37,071 bases of DNA from Pseudomonas sp. CBZ-4 (GTDB lineage: Bacteria > Pseudomonadota > Gammaproteobacteria > Pseudomonadales > Pseudomonadaceae). The DNA lies in NCBI RefSeq assembly GCF_000346755.1, contig NZ_ANNV01000134.1, positions 1 to 37,071 of the forward strand. Reading direction: 5' to 3'. The position numbers and the translations under genes were made by a program. Under the pieces are notes generated by a model. It was not told where the DNA came from. It saw only the letters and a list, made by a program, of their open reading frames with translations, and searched no databases. Below are positions 1 through 9,678 of the stretch, piece after piece (within the stretch, counting starts at the first letter, position 1; the number at the start of each line of letters is the position of its first letter).

Positions 1-4
1 CACC

Positions 5-30
5 GCTATCGCAGGCAAGCCAGCTCCCAC
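5..30 (-). repeat. REP element (single copy at left edge)
   Basis: One copy of the Pseudomonas REP palindrome (canonical orientation GTGGGAGCTGGCTTGCC... on the minus strand, ending in GCGATAGC). It lies 58 bp before the first gene. Its partner, if it is half of a REPIN, would lie beyond the left edge. Confidence 0.85.
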
Positions 31-88
31 AGTTGATTGGGTTTGCAGTTCGGAAAAGTGGTGTGTTGGGTCTCATCGGAGTCTGGCA

Positions 89-1372
89 ATGGCATTACGC
101 GAAACATGTTTATGGGAACACCTCACCCCCAGCCGGCCGGATCGCGCCGCGCTCAAGGGCGAGGTCAAGGTGGATGTGTGCGTGATCGGCGCCGGCATCA
201 CCGGTTTGTCGGCGGCCATTCACTTGCTGGAACAAGGCAAAAGCGTCGCCGTGCTGGAGGCTCATCGCACCGGCCACGGCGGTTCGGGGCGCAACGTCGG
301 GCTGGTCAATGCCGGCCTGTGGATCCCGCCGGATGACATCGAGGCCGGTTTCGGCACCGAGGTCGGCAGCCAGCTCAACCGCATGCTGGGTGCGGCGCCG
401 TCCCTGGTGTTCAGCCTGATCGATAAATACCACATCGATTGCCAATTGCGCCGCGAGGGCACCTTGCACATGGCGCACAACGCCCGGGGCGAGGCGGATT
501 TGCGCAGCCGTGAAGAACAATGGAAGCGCCGTGGCGCGCCGGTGGAACTGCTCACCGGCCAGGCCTGTGAACAGGCCACCGGCACGCAGAAAATCGCCGC
601 CGCCTTGCTCGATCGCCGCGCCGGCACCTTGAATCCGATGGCCTACACCAGTGGTCTGGCGAATGCTGCCGTTGGCCTTGGCGGGCAGTTGTTCGACCAT
701 TCCCCAGTCACCCAGCTGGAGCGCCAAGGCGCACAGTGGTCGGTGCAAACCGCCCAAGGCTCGGTGCAGGCCGCCCAGGTGGTGATCGCTTCCAACGCCT
801 ACACCGAAGGCGAGTGGACCGAGCTGCGCCGCAACTTTTTCCCCGGCTACTACTATCAGGTCGCGTCAGCCCCGCTGACGGACGCCGCCGCCGCGCAGAT
901 CCTGCCAGGCGGCCAGGGGTCGTGGGACACGCGCCAGGTGTTGAGCAGCATCCGCCGTGATGCCGATGGCCGCCTGTTGCTCGGCAGCCTGGGCAATGGC
1001 AACCAGAAACCGGCGTGGTTCCTCAAGGCGTGGGCCGATCGGGTGCAGCAGCACTACTTCCCGTACCTCAAATCGGTGCAGTGGGAGTTCACCTGGACCG
1101 GCTGCATTGCCTTCACCCCCGACCACCTGATGCGCCTGTTCGAACCGGCGCCGGGCCTGGTGGCCGTGACGGGCTACAACGGGCGCGGCGTGACCACCGG
1201 CAGCGTGGTCGGCAAGGCGTTTGCCGACTACCTGTGTCACCAGAATCCCCAGGCGTTGCCGATTCCGTTCGCACCGATGCAGCCGCTGGCCGGGGTGGGC
1301 CTGCGCAGTTGCCTGTATGAGGCGGGATTCTCGCTGTATCACGCCGGGCAATGTCTGCGGATCGTGATCTGA
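89..1372 (+). CDS. amaA: FAD-dependent amine oxidase, probable L-pipecolate oxidase
   Basis: A 427-residue flavoprotein of the DAO (D-amino-acid oxidase/PuuB-like) family. It has a Rossmann FAD motif GAGITG at residues 34-39 and the acidic ribose-binding residue E57, followed by GGSGRNVG, typical of this family. The C-terminal GYNGRGVTTG loop also binds the flavin. The whole sequence, including the tail GFSLYHAGQCLR, closely resembles P. putida AmaA as I remember it. AmaA oxidises L-pipecolate to delta-1-piperideine-6-carboxylate in lysine catabolism, and the usual length is 428 residues, so this copy is full length. The start is supported by GGAG at 78-81, 7 nt before the ATG. In P. putida it is paired with amaB, which would lie left of this window. 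The substrate assignment rests on recalled similarity; related enzymes oxidise gamma-glutamylputrescine or other amines, so the family is sure and the substrate likely. Confidence 0.8.
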   Translation: MALRETCLWEHLTPSRPDRAALKGEVKVDVCVIGAGITGLSAAIHLLEQGKSVAVLEAHRTGHGGSGRNVGLVNAGLWIPPDDIEAGFGTEVGSQLNRMLGAAPSLVFSLIDKYHIDCQLRREGTLHMAHNARGEADLRSREEQWKRRGAPVELLTGQACEQATGTQKIAAALLDRRAGTLNPMAYTSGLANAAVGLGGQLFDHSPVTQLERQGAQWSVQTAQGSVQAAQVVIASNAYTEGEWTELRRNFFPGYYYQVASAPLTDAAAAQILPGGQGSWDTRQVLSSIRRDADGRLLLGSLGNGNQKPAWFLKAWADRVQQHYFPYLKSVQWEFTWTGCIAFTPDHLMRLFEPAPGLVAVTGYNGRGVTTGSVVGKAFADYLCHQNPQALPIPFAPMQPLAGVGLRSCLYEAGFSLYHAGQCLRIVI

Positions 1373-1417
1373 TCAGCGAAATACCGCTCAGAAGCCGGCA
1401 TTTTCTTAGCAGGCTAC

Positions 1418-1434
1418 TAATCTGTATTGGTGCA
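1418..1434 (+). promoter_or_regulatory. Weak NtrC-like site
   Basis: This 17-mer matches the enteric NtrC consensus (TGCACYAWAWTGGTGCA) at 13 of 17 positions; the right half TTGGTGCA is complete and the left half poor. It lies about 255-270 bp upstream of the predicted livK transcription start. This is a suggestion only. Confidence 0.25.
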
Positions 1435-1519
1435 AGTCGTAGCAGTCACGCACTGTAAATGTGCAGTTCCGTTACGCGGGTTGTTACAGCTGTAGGAGCT
1501 GTCGTTTCCAGGCTTGGTT

Positions 1520-1571
1520 GCAGGTGTGACCTGCCAGGGTTGTACTTTTTCGGCGCGCAGGTTGCACCTCT
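1520..1571. promoter_or_regulatory. Two palindromic candidate activator sites (UAS)
   Basis: A perfect palindrome GCAGGT-GTG-ACCTGC (1520-1534) is followed by a second, nearly identical one, GCAGGT-TGC-ACCTCT (1557-1571); the centres are 37 bp apart. They lie about 115-170 bp upstream of the start predicted from the sigma-54 promoter at 1662, which is the usual distance for enhancer-binding activator sites. Paired GGTTGCAC motifs (1560-1567 and 1583-1590) overlap or follow them. The regulator is unknown. Confidence 0.5.
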
Positions 1572-1661
1572 CGATGCTAGAGGGTTGCACGTCCTGACGA
1601 ACGGCGCTGAAACACGCGCAATAACAATGACACCGTGTCTTTTTGAAGAATAAAAACCTAC

Positions 1662-1677
1662 TGGCACGCGCTTTGCT
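1662..1677 (+). promoter_or_regulatory. Sigma-54 (RpoN) promoter of livK
   Basis: TGGCACG-CGCT-TTGCT matches the -24/-12 consensus TGGCACG-N4-TTGCW completely, with the GG and GC doublets 12 bp apart. The predicted start is near 1688, giving a leader of about 60 nt before the livK ATG. The 374-bp gap between amaA and livK holds this promoter and the upstream palindromes, and no gene. Confidence 0.85.
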
Positions 1678-1746
1678 CTGGGCTTTCAGTGAAAAGTTTG
1701 AACGCAAGTTGTAGTGCCAAAAATCAAAAATATCGGAGCACCACTC

Positions 1747-2883
1747 ATGTCCCAGACGTTTTACAAGAAAGGTTTTCTGGCCCTCGCCGTTGCAGCGGCG
1801 CTGGGTGTTTCTACGTTTGTTCAAGCTGATGTGAAAATTGGCGTGGCGGGCCCGATGACGGGTGCCAACGCAGCTTTCGGTGAGCAGTACATGAAGGGTG
1901 CCCAAGCGGCAGCCGATACCATCAACAAGGCCGGCGGCATCAACGGCGAGAAAATCGTCCTGGTGGCCGGCGACGACGCCTGCGAACCCAAACAGGCCGT
2001 AGCCGTGGCCAACCGCCTGGCGGACCAGGACAAAGTCATCGGCGTAGTCGGGCACTTCTGCTCGTCCAACACCATCCCGGCGTCCGAGGTCTATGACGAA
2101 GCGGGCATCATCGCAATCACCCCAGGTTCCACCAACCCACAGGTCACCGAACGCGGCCTGGGCGCCATGTTCCGCATGTGCGGGCGTGACGACCAGCAAG
2201 GCATCGTCGCCGGCGACTACATTGTCGACGTGCTCAAGGGCAAGAAAGTCGCGGTCATCAACGACAAGGACACCTACGGCAAAGGCCTGGCCGACGCCAC
2301 TTCCGCCCAACTGACCAAGCGCGGCGACAAGCCGGTGCTGGAAGAAGGCCTGACCCGTGGTGAGAAAGACTTCAGTGCGCTCGTCACCAAGATCCGCTCC
2401 CTGGGCGCCGACGTCGTGTACTTCGGCGGCCTGCACCCGGAAGCCGGTCCGCTGGTTCGCCAGATCCGTGAAGCGGGTCTGAAAGACGTCAAGTTCATGT
2501 CCGACGATGGCGTCGTGACCGACGAGCTGGTGGCCACCGCTGGCGGTGCGCAATACGTCGACGGCGTGTACATGACCTTCGGCGCCGACCCGCGCCTGCT
2601 GCCAGACAGCAAGGCCGTGGTGGAAGAGTTCCGCAAAAACGGCACCGAGCCAGAAGGCTACACCCTGTACGCCTACGCGTCGGTCCAGGCCCTGGCTGCC
2701 GGCTTCAACGGCGCCAAGTCCAACAAGGGCGAAGATGCGGCCAAGTGGCTGAAAGCCAACCCTGTCCAGACGGTGATGGGCAAGAAGGAATGGGACGGCA
2801 AGGGCGACCTGAAAATCTCCGACTACGTGGTTTACCAGTGGGACAAAGACGGTAAATACCATCAGCTGGACAAGCAGAAATAA
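1747..2883 (+). CDS. livK: Branched-chain amino acid ABC transporter, periplasmic binding protein
   Basis: A 378-residue periplasmic solute-binding protein of the LivJ/LivK/BraC family. Residues 1-27 form a Sec signal peptide (YKK, then a hydrophobic run) with a VQA|D cleavage site. The mature part begins with the family motif IGVAGPMTG. Cysteines C79 and C105 match the disulfide of LIV-binding proteins, and GSTNP and TYGKG segments follow. I chose the ATG at 1747 over an in-frame ATG at 1714 because GGAG (1735-1738) sits 8 nt upstream and the signal peptide starts cleanly. It heads livKHMGF and is separated from livH by a REPIN. A sigma-54 promoter points to control by nitrogen or by a specific activator. 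The exact ligand (Leu/Ile/Val or another amino acid or amide) cannot be read from the sequence. Confidence 0.92.
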   Translation: MSQTFYKKGFLALAVAAALGVSTFVQADVKIGVAGPMTGANAAFGEQYMKGAQAAADTINKAGGINGEKIVLVAGDDACEPKQAVAVANRLADQDKVIGVVGHFCSSNTIPASEVYDEAGIIAITPGSTNPQVTERGLGAMFRMCGRDDQQGIVAGDYIVDVLKGKKVAVINDKDTYGKGLADATSAQLTKRGDKPVLEEGLTRGEKDFSALVTKIRSLGADVVYFGGLHPEAGPLVRQIREAGLKDVKFMSDDGVVTDELVATAGGAQYVDGVYMTFGADPRLLPDSKAVVEEFRKNGTEPEGYTLYAYASVQALAAGFNGAKSNKGEDAAKWLKANPVQTVMGKKEWDGKGDLKISDYVVYQWDKDGKYHQLDKQK

Positions 2884-2919
2884 GCGTAAACACGATCAGT
2901 AGGGCACCACAAATCCCCT

Positions 2920-3007
2920 GTGGGAGCCGGGCTTGCCCGCGATGACGGACTGGCAGTCAACACTGTGTTGAATGTGCAACCGCTATCGCCGGCAAGCCAG
3001 CTCCCAC
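2920..3007. repeat. REPIN (inverted REP pair) between livK and livH
   Basis: A plus-oriented REP (2920-2948, GTGGGAGCCGGGC... variant) faces a minus-oriented REP (2981-3007), with a spacer of about 32 bp. The transcript would fold into a long hairpin. It lies 36 bp after the livK stop in an otherwise co-directional operon, a position that can stabilise the upstream mRNA and lower downstream expression. Confidence 0.9.
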
Positions 3008-3116
3008 AGGGGACCGGGGTTGCCAGTGCAATCGCGTCCAGCAACAAATCTGTCTTTTCCTCCAGAAGCGCCGCACACCCACAGGTGTGCAGGTGCTCAC
3101 CGCGTGAGATTGCGTT

Positions 3117-4031
<915 letters not shown>

Positions 4032-4033
4032 AC

Positions 4034-5307
<1,274 letters not shown>

Positions 5308-5311
<4 letters not shown>

Positions 5312-6183
5312 GCAAGGAAGTCGTCCTTTCCGTGGAACACCTGATGATGCACTTCGGTGGCATCAAGGCCTTGAGCGATGTGAGCCTCAAGGTCGAACGC
5401 AACTCGATCTTCGCCCTGATCGGCCCCAACGGCGCCGGCAAGACCACGGTGTTCAACTGCCTCACCGGCTTCTACAAAGCCAGCGGCGGCAAGATCAACC
5501 TCAACGTGCGCGGCAAGCAGACCGACGTGATCCAACTGCTCGGCGAGCGCTTCCAGCCCACCGACTTTGTCTCGCCGAAAAGCTTCCTCAGCCGGGTGTA
5601 CTACAAGATGTTCGGCGGTACCCATTTGGTGAACCGCGCCGGTTTGGCCCGGACCTTCCAGAACATTCGCCTGTTCAAGGAAATGTCGGTGGTGGAAAAC
5701 CTGCTGGTGGCCCAGCACATGTGGGTCAACCGCAACATGCTCGCGGGCATCCTCAACACCAAGGGCTACCGCAAGGCCGAAAGCGACGCCCTCGACCACG
5801 CCTTCTACTGGCTGGAAGTGGTGGACCTGGTGGACTGCGCCAACCGCCTCGCTGGCGAACTCTCCTACGGCCAGCAGCGCCGCCTGGAAATCGCCCGGGC
5901 CATGTGCACGCGGCCGCAGATCATCTGCCTGGACGAACCGGCGGCGGGCCTCAACCCCCAGGAAACCGAAGCCCTCAGTGCGATGATTCGCCTGCTGCGC
6001 GACGAACACGACCTGACGGTGGTGCTGATTGAACACGACATGGGCATGGTGATGAGTATTTCCGACCACATCGTGGTGCTGGACCACGGCAACGTGATCG
6101 CCGAAGGCGGCCCGGAGGCGATCCGCAACGACCCGAAAGTGATTGCCGCCTACCTCGGCGCCGACGAAGAGGAGCTGGTATGA
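5308..6183 (+). CDS. livG: Branched-chain amino acid ABC transporter ATPase LivG
   Basis: A 291-residue ATP-binding subunit. Walker A is GPNGAGKTT (residues 39-47), the Q-loop is in ARTFQNIRLF, the signature is LSYGQQRRLEIARAM, and Walker B is IICLDEPAAGLNP followed by the switch histidine in VLIEHDM. Typical LivG proteins have about 255 residues; the extra ones form an insert of about 35 residues between Walker A and the Q-loop (around residues 62-98). It hydrolyses ATP with LivF on the cytoplasmic face of LivHM. It overlaps livM and livF by 4 bp each (ATGA), showing tight coupling. Confidence 0.93.
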
Positions 6184-6896
6184 GTGCACCTATCCTCGAA
6201 ATGAAGGACCTGGACGTGTTCTACGGCCCGATCCAGGCCCTGAAAAAAGTCTCGCTGCACATCAACGAAGGCGAAACCGTCAGCCTGATCGGCTCCAACG
6301 GTGCGGGCAAATCCACACTGCTGATGTCGATCTTCGGCCAGCCACGGGCCGAGTCGGGGCAGATTCTGTACAACGGCGTCGACATTACCCACAAGTCGTC
6401 CCACTACATCGCCTCCAACGGCATCGCGCAGTCGCCGGAAGGGCGGCGGGTGTTCCCTGACATGACCGTCGAGGAAAACCTGCTGATGGGCACCATCCCC
6501 ATCGGTGACAAGTTCGCCAGCGAAGACATGCAGCGCATGTTCGAGCTGTTCCCTCGGCTCAAGGAGCGGCGTAACCAGCGGGCCATGACCATGTCCGGTG
6601 GCGAGCAGCAAATGCTCGCCATCGCTCGCGCACTGATGAGCCGGCCCAAGCTGTTGCTGCTGGACGAACCGAGCCTGGGGCTGGCGCCGATTGTGGTGAA
6701 GCAGATCTTCTCGACCTTGCGCGAGCTGGCGTCCACCGGGATGACCATCTTCCTGGTGGAGCAGAACGCCAACCATGCGCTGCGCTTGTCGGACCGCGCT
6801 TATGTGATGGTCAACGGTGAGATTCGCCTGACGGGCACCGGTAAAGAGCTGTTGGTGAACGAGGAAGTGCGCAACGCCTACCTCGGCGGGCACTGA
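6180..6896 (+). CDS. livF: Branched-chain amino acid ABC transporter ATPase LivF
   Basis: A 238-residue ATP-binding subunit of the LivF/BraG family. Walker A is GSNGAGKST (residues 38-46), the Q-loop region is NGIAQSPEGRRVFPDMTVEENL, the signature is MSGGEQQMLAIARAL, Walker B is LLLLDEPSLGLAP, and the switch region is IFLVEQNA. The length is normal (E. coli LivF has 237 residues). It is the last gene of the operon; REP elements begin 25 bp after its stop and may act as the 3' border of the mRNA. Confidence 0.93.
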   Translation: MSAPILEMKDLDVFYGPIQALKKVSLHINEGETVSLIGSNGAGKSTLLMSIFGQPRAESGQILYNGVDITHKSSHYIASNGIAQSPEGRRVFPDMTVEENLLMGTIPIGDKFASEDMQRMFELFPRLKERRNQRAMTMSGGEQQMLAIARALMSRPKLLLLDEPSLGLAPIVVKQIFSTLRELASTGMTIFLVEQNANHALRLSDRAYVMVNGEIRLTGTGKELLVNEEVRNAYLGGH

Positions 6897-6920
6897 CCTA
6901 AAGCTTGACGCAACCCCCCT

Positions 6921-7038
6921 GTGGGAGCTGGCTTTGTGTGGGAGCTGGCTTGCCTGCGATGCAGACACCTCGGTCTATCTGACAAACCGAGGCGATGCTG
7001 TCGCAGGCAAGCCAGCTCCCACAAAGAGCAGCTCCCAC
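6921..7038. repeat. REPIN with duplicated ends
   Basis: Outer partial REPs (6921-6935 and 7028-7038) flank an inner REP pair (6938-6960 plus, about 6997-7022 minus). The core between the inner REPs has its own inverted repeat (CCTCGGT ... ACCGAGG). The core is closely related to that of the REPIN at 22531-22631. Confidence 0.85.
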
Positions 7039-7280
7039 ATTTGTTTTGCGGTGTTCATAAGGCCGATACCAAATTGTGGAAAACAAATCCAGCCACCCTC
7101 CAAAGCGCGACATATAGCCGCCGCAAATCCCTGTTTTGTCACAGTTTTGACTTGTCCCCATCCACTGTGGAACCGGCTGTGGGTAACGTGGTAGTACTCT
7201 GCTGGAGGCCTTTAAAACCGTGGCTTGTAGCGGGTTGATCGTTTTTTGATCAGTGGTTTTTTGGCGACCGGCCAAGGGCT

Positions 7281-7311
7281 TTGTCAACCTGTTTAAAGAC
7301 ACAGGTATATG
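7281..7311 (+). promoter_or_regulatory. Possible sigma-70 promoter of an unannotated transcript
   Basis: TTGTCA (7281-7286) and TATATG (7306-7311) are separated by 19 bp, which is longer than ideal. A transcript starting near 7318 would run about 195 nt to the hairpin at 7470-7512. No coding sequence is apparent in it. Confidence 0.25.
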
Positions 7312-7469
7312 ACCGATTTATGTCCACTCAGCCTGTGGATAAGTCTGTGACTAAACTCTGGAAAGACCTCCACAGAGGCCGGAATGACTGGCCTGGAGCC
7401 ATCGTTGTGATTTTCTCCTCGTCGATGGGCCTACATACGGCCCCGCCGAGGTCAAGCAAAAAACTTTCT

Positions 7470-7512
7470 AAAACCGCCTGCAAGCCGCGCATACAGCGGC
7501 TTGAGGCGTTTT
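7470..7512. terminator. Terminator-like hairpin
   Basis: A stem of about 15 bp (AAACCGCCTGCAAGCCGC against GCGGCTTGAGGCGTTTT, with two single-base bulges) closes a GCATACA loop. It has an A run on the left and TTTT on the right, so it could stop transcription in both directions. Confidence 0.5.
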
Positions 7513-7713
7513 GCACTTGCCCCCAAAGACTGTGGGCGCAGTTGTGGATAACCTGCGCGCACATGGCTGCAAGCCACGCTCTGTAAGGCTTTGCGAGATA
7601 TGGTTAAAAACTGATCAGTTACACATGACGTTCTGTGCATAGCGGTTGCCGCAGCCGCGTCGTACGGGCATTCTGCTGGCTGATTTTTTTCCGATGCCCG
7701 CAAGGAGAACACC

Positions 7714-8478
7714 ATGTCCAACACGCTGTTTATTACTGGCGCAACCTCAGGTTTCGGCGAAGCCTGCGCCCGTCGTTTTGCCGAAGCCGGCTGGAAACTG
7801 GTGCTCACCGGTCGTCGTGCCGAGCGCTTGAATGCGCTGGTCGAAGAGCTTTCCAAGCAGACCGAAGTGCACGGCCTGGTGGTGGACGTGCGTGACCGCA
7901 AGGGCATGGAAGAGGCAATCGCCAACCTGCCGCCATCGTTCGCGAAGCTGCGCGGGCTGATCAACAACGCGGGCCTGGCCGTCGGTACCGACCCAGCACC
8001 CAAGTGCAGCCTCGACGATTGGGAAACCATGGTCGATACCAATATCAAGGGCCTGCTGACCACCACCAGCCTGCTGCTGCCGCGCCTGATCGCCCACGGT
8101 CGTGGCGCCGGGATCATCAACCTGGGGTCCATCGCCGGTAACTATCCGTACCCGGGCAGTCATGTGTATGGCGGTTCCAAGGCGTTCGTGAAGCAGTTCT
8201 CGCTGAACCTGCGCTGCGACCTGCAAGGCACCGGCGTACGGGTGACCAACATCGAGCCGGGCCTGTGTGAGAGCGAGTTCTCGCTGGTGCGCTTTGGCGG
8301 CGACCAGGCGCGTTATGACGCCACCTATGCCGGCGCCGAGCCGATCCAGCCGCAGGACATTGCCGATACGATCTTCTGGGTCATGAACACGCCGGCGCAT
8401 GTGAACATCAACCGCCTGGAACTGATGCCGGTGAGCCAGACCTGGGCTGGGTTTGCCATTGAGCGCGGGGCCAAGTAA
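7714..8478 (+). CDS. Short-chain dehydrogenase/reductase (YdfG-like)
   Basis: A 254-residue classical SDR oxidoreductase. The cofactor motif is TGATSGFG (residues 8-15), with R34/R35 after beta-2 suggesting NADP(H). The NNAG motif is at 84-87, and the catalytic residues are S139, Y152 and K156 (YGGSK). The sequence resembles E. coli YdfG, an NADP-dependent 3-hydroxy acid/serine dehydrogenase, including the C-terminal segment INRLELMPVSQTW. AAGGAG lies 6 nt before the ATG. It is a single gene with REPs downstream. The substrate is inferred from family resemblance only. Confidence 0.88.
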   Translation: MSNTLFITGATSGFGEACARRFAEAGWKLVLTGRRAERLNALVEELSKQTEVHGLVVDVRDRKGMEEAIANLPPSFAKLRGLINNAGLAVGTDPAPKCSLDDWETMVDTNIKGLLTTTSLLLPRLIAHGRGAGIINLGSIAGNYPYPGSHVYGGSKAFVKQFSLNLRCDLQGTGVRVTNIEPGLCESEFSLVRFGGDQARYDATYAGAEPIQPQDIADTIFWVMNTPAHVNINRLELMPVSQTWAGFAIERGAK

Positions 8479-8500
8479 GGCTTTAGACCGCGCCGCGTCC

Positions 8501-8575
8501 ATCGCAGGCAAGCCAGCTCCCACACCAAGGGTGTACGCGGTCAAAATGTGGGAGCGGGCTTGCCCGCGATGGCGG
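8501..8575. repeat. REP pair between SDR and CDF genes
   Basis: A minus-oriented REP (8501-8523) is followed by a plus-oriented one of the GTGGGAGCGGGC variant (8548-8575). The two copies belong to different sequence variants, so the pair may be made of two independent insertions. Confidence 0.85.
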
Positions 8576-8663
8576 CAAATCGGTCAAAACAGGCCATAAG
8601 GTACACTCCCCTCCTGAGAACCCCACCGCACCCAGCGGTTTCAAGGTTTTGACGGGAGGAAAT

Positions 8664-9569
8664 GTGAGTAACCGAGGTGAGCAGGCACTGCTCAAACAAT
8701 CGACCATCCTGATGTTCGCAGTCGCGATCGCCGGGATTGTCACGGGTGTGATATCCGGCGCCCAATCCATTCTGTTCGACGGCTTTTTCTCGCTGATCGC
8801 CACCGCCATCAAGGTGTTGATGCTGATCACGGCCAAGCTGATCGCCAAGAAAAGCAACGAACGCTTCCAGTTCGGCTACTGGCACCTGGAGCCCATGGTG
8901 CTGTTGATCGAAGGCAGCTTCCTGTTGCTGATCGCCATCTATGCGTTCCTCAACGGCGTGTTCGGCATTATCAATGGCGGGCGCGAGATCGAGTTGGGGC
9001 TGGTGATCATTTATGCGGCGGTGTTTACCGTCGTCGAATTTGCCTACTTCTTCTACGTGCGTTATCGCAATCGCACGCTCAAGTCCTCGCTGATCCAGTT
9101 CGACAACATCAGCTGGCTGGTGGACGCCATGCTCTCGGTCGGCTTGCTGATCAGCTTTCTCGCCGCGCTGTTGCTCAAGTCCCAGGGCTATGGCGAGTGG
9201 GCGGTGTACGTCGACCCGTTGATCCTGATCCTGCTGGCCCTGAGCATGCTGGCGCCGGCGTTCAAGATCCTGCGCCCGGCGTTGCGCGAGGTGCTGGGGA
9301 TTACCCCGGACCAGTTGGACGACAAGGTGCGCGAAGTGATGGACGCGGCCCAGGCCAAACATGGTTTCGACGACTACGTGTCCTACGTGCAAAAACACGG
9401 GCGGGCGCGGTTTATCGAGATTCATGTGGTGTTGCCGGCGGATTACCCGGTGGATAACGTCGCGACCCTCGACGGGCTGCGCGAAGAGATATCCACAGGG
9501 CTGGGCAAAGCGGATGCGGCGCGGTGGTTGACCATCAGTTTTACAGGGGATCGCAAGTGGATTGCGTGA
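8664..9569 (+). CDS. Cation diffusion facilitator family transporter
   Basis: A 301-residue inner-membrane transporter of the CDF family, which export divalent cations (Zn, Fe, Cd, Co or Mn) in exchange for protons. About five or six hydrophobic segments fill residues 10-205. Metal-site aspartates can be seen in TM2 (SILFDGFFSLI) and TM5 (DNISWLVDAMLS); a cytoplasmic domain of about 95 residues follows. I chose the GTG at 8664 because GGGAGGA lies directly upstream. The TTG at 8649 has no such site, and the ATG at 8662 stops at once. The metal cannot be predicted: the TM2 and TM5 sites differ from the HxxxD of zinc exporters such as ZitB. REPs flank it on both sides. Confidence 0.82.
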   Translation: MSNRGEQALLKQSTILMFAVAIAGIVTGVISGAQSILFDGFFSLIATAIKVLMLITAKLIAKKSNERFQFGYWHLEPMVLLIEGSFLLLIAIYAFLNGVFGIINGGREIELGLVIIYAAVFTVVEFAYFFYVRYRNRTLKSSLIQFDNISWLVDAMLSVGLLISFLAALLLKSQGYGEWAVYVDPLILILLALSMLAPAFKILRPALREVLGITPDQLDDKVREVMDAAQAKHGFDDYVSYVQKHGRARFIEIHVVLPADYPVDNVATLDGLREEISTGLGKADAARWLTISFTGDRKWIA

Positions 9570-9590
9570 GGTCTGTTAAGCCGAGGTGAG

Positions 9591-9666
9591 GCTATCGCAG
9601 GCAAGCCAGCTCCCACATTTGAATGTATTCACAAATCAAACTGTGGGAGCTGGCTTGCCTGCGATA
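9591..9666. repeat. REP pair between convergent genes
   Basis: Minus-oriented REP (9591-9616) and plus-oriented REP (9643-9666) with a 26-bp A/T-rich spacer. It fills the gap between the convergent CDF and AGE genes and may serve as a bidirectional mRNA 3' end. Confidence 0.88.
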
Positions 9667-9678
9667 GGGCCCTGAACG

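Larger units (their letters stand above)
7075..7551. other. Gene-free region with a cluster of DnaA boxes
   Basis: The 675 bp from 7039 to 7713 hold no convincing gene. On the minus strand I see two perfect DnaA boxes TTATCCACA (7334-7342 and 7543-7551), one TTTTCCACA (7075-7083) and one TTACCCACA (7178-7186). Between them lies a T-rich stretch with two GATC-T-run motifs (7235-7262) that recall origin 13-mers. No dnaA, dnaN, rpmH or rep gene is nearby, so I do not call this the chromosomal origin. A DnaA-titrating or DnaA-regulated locus is the more likely reading. Confidence 0.45.

Noticed and set aside
7039..7713. Chromosomal origin of replication (oriC)
   Set aside because: DnaA boxes and T-rich motifs are present, but the window has none of the genes (rpmH, dnaA, dnaN, gidA) that flank oriC in Pseudomonas.
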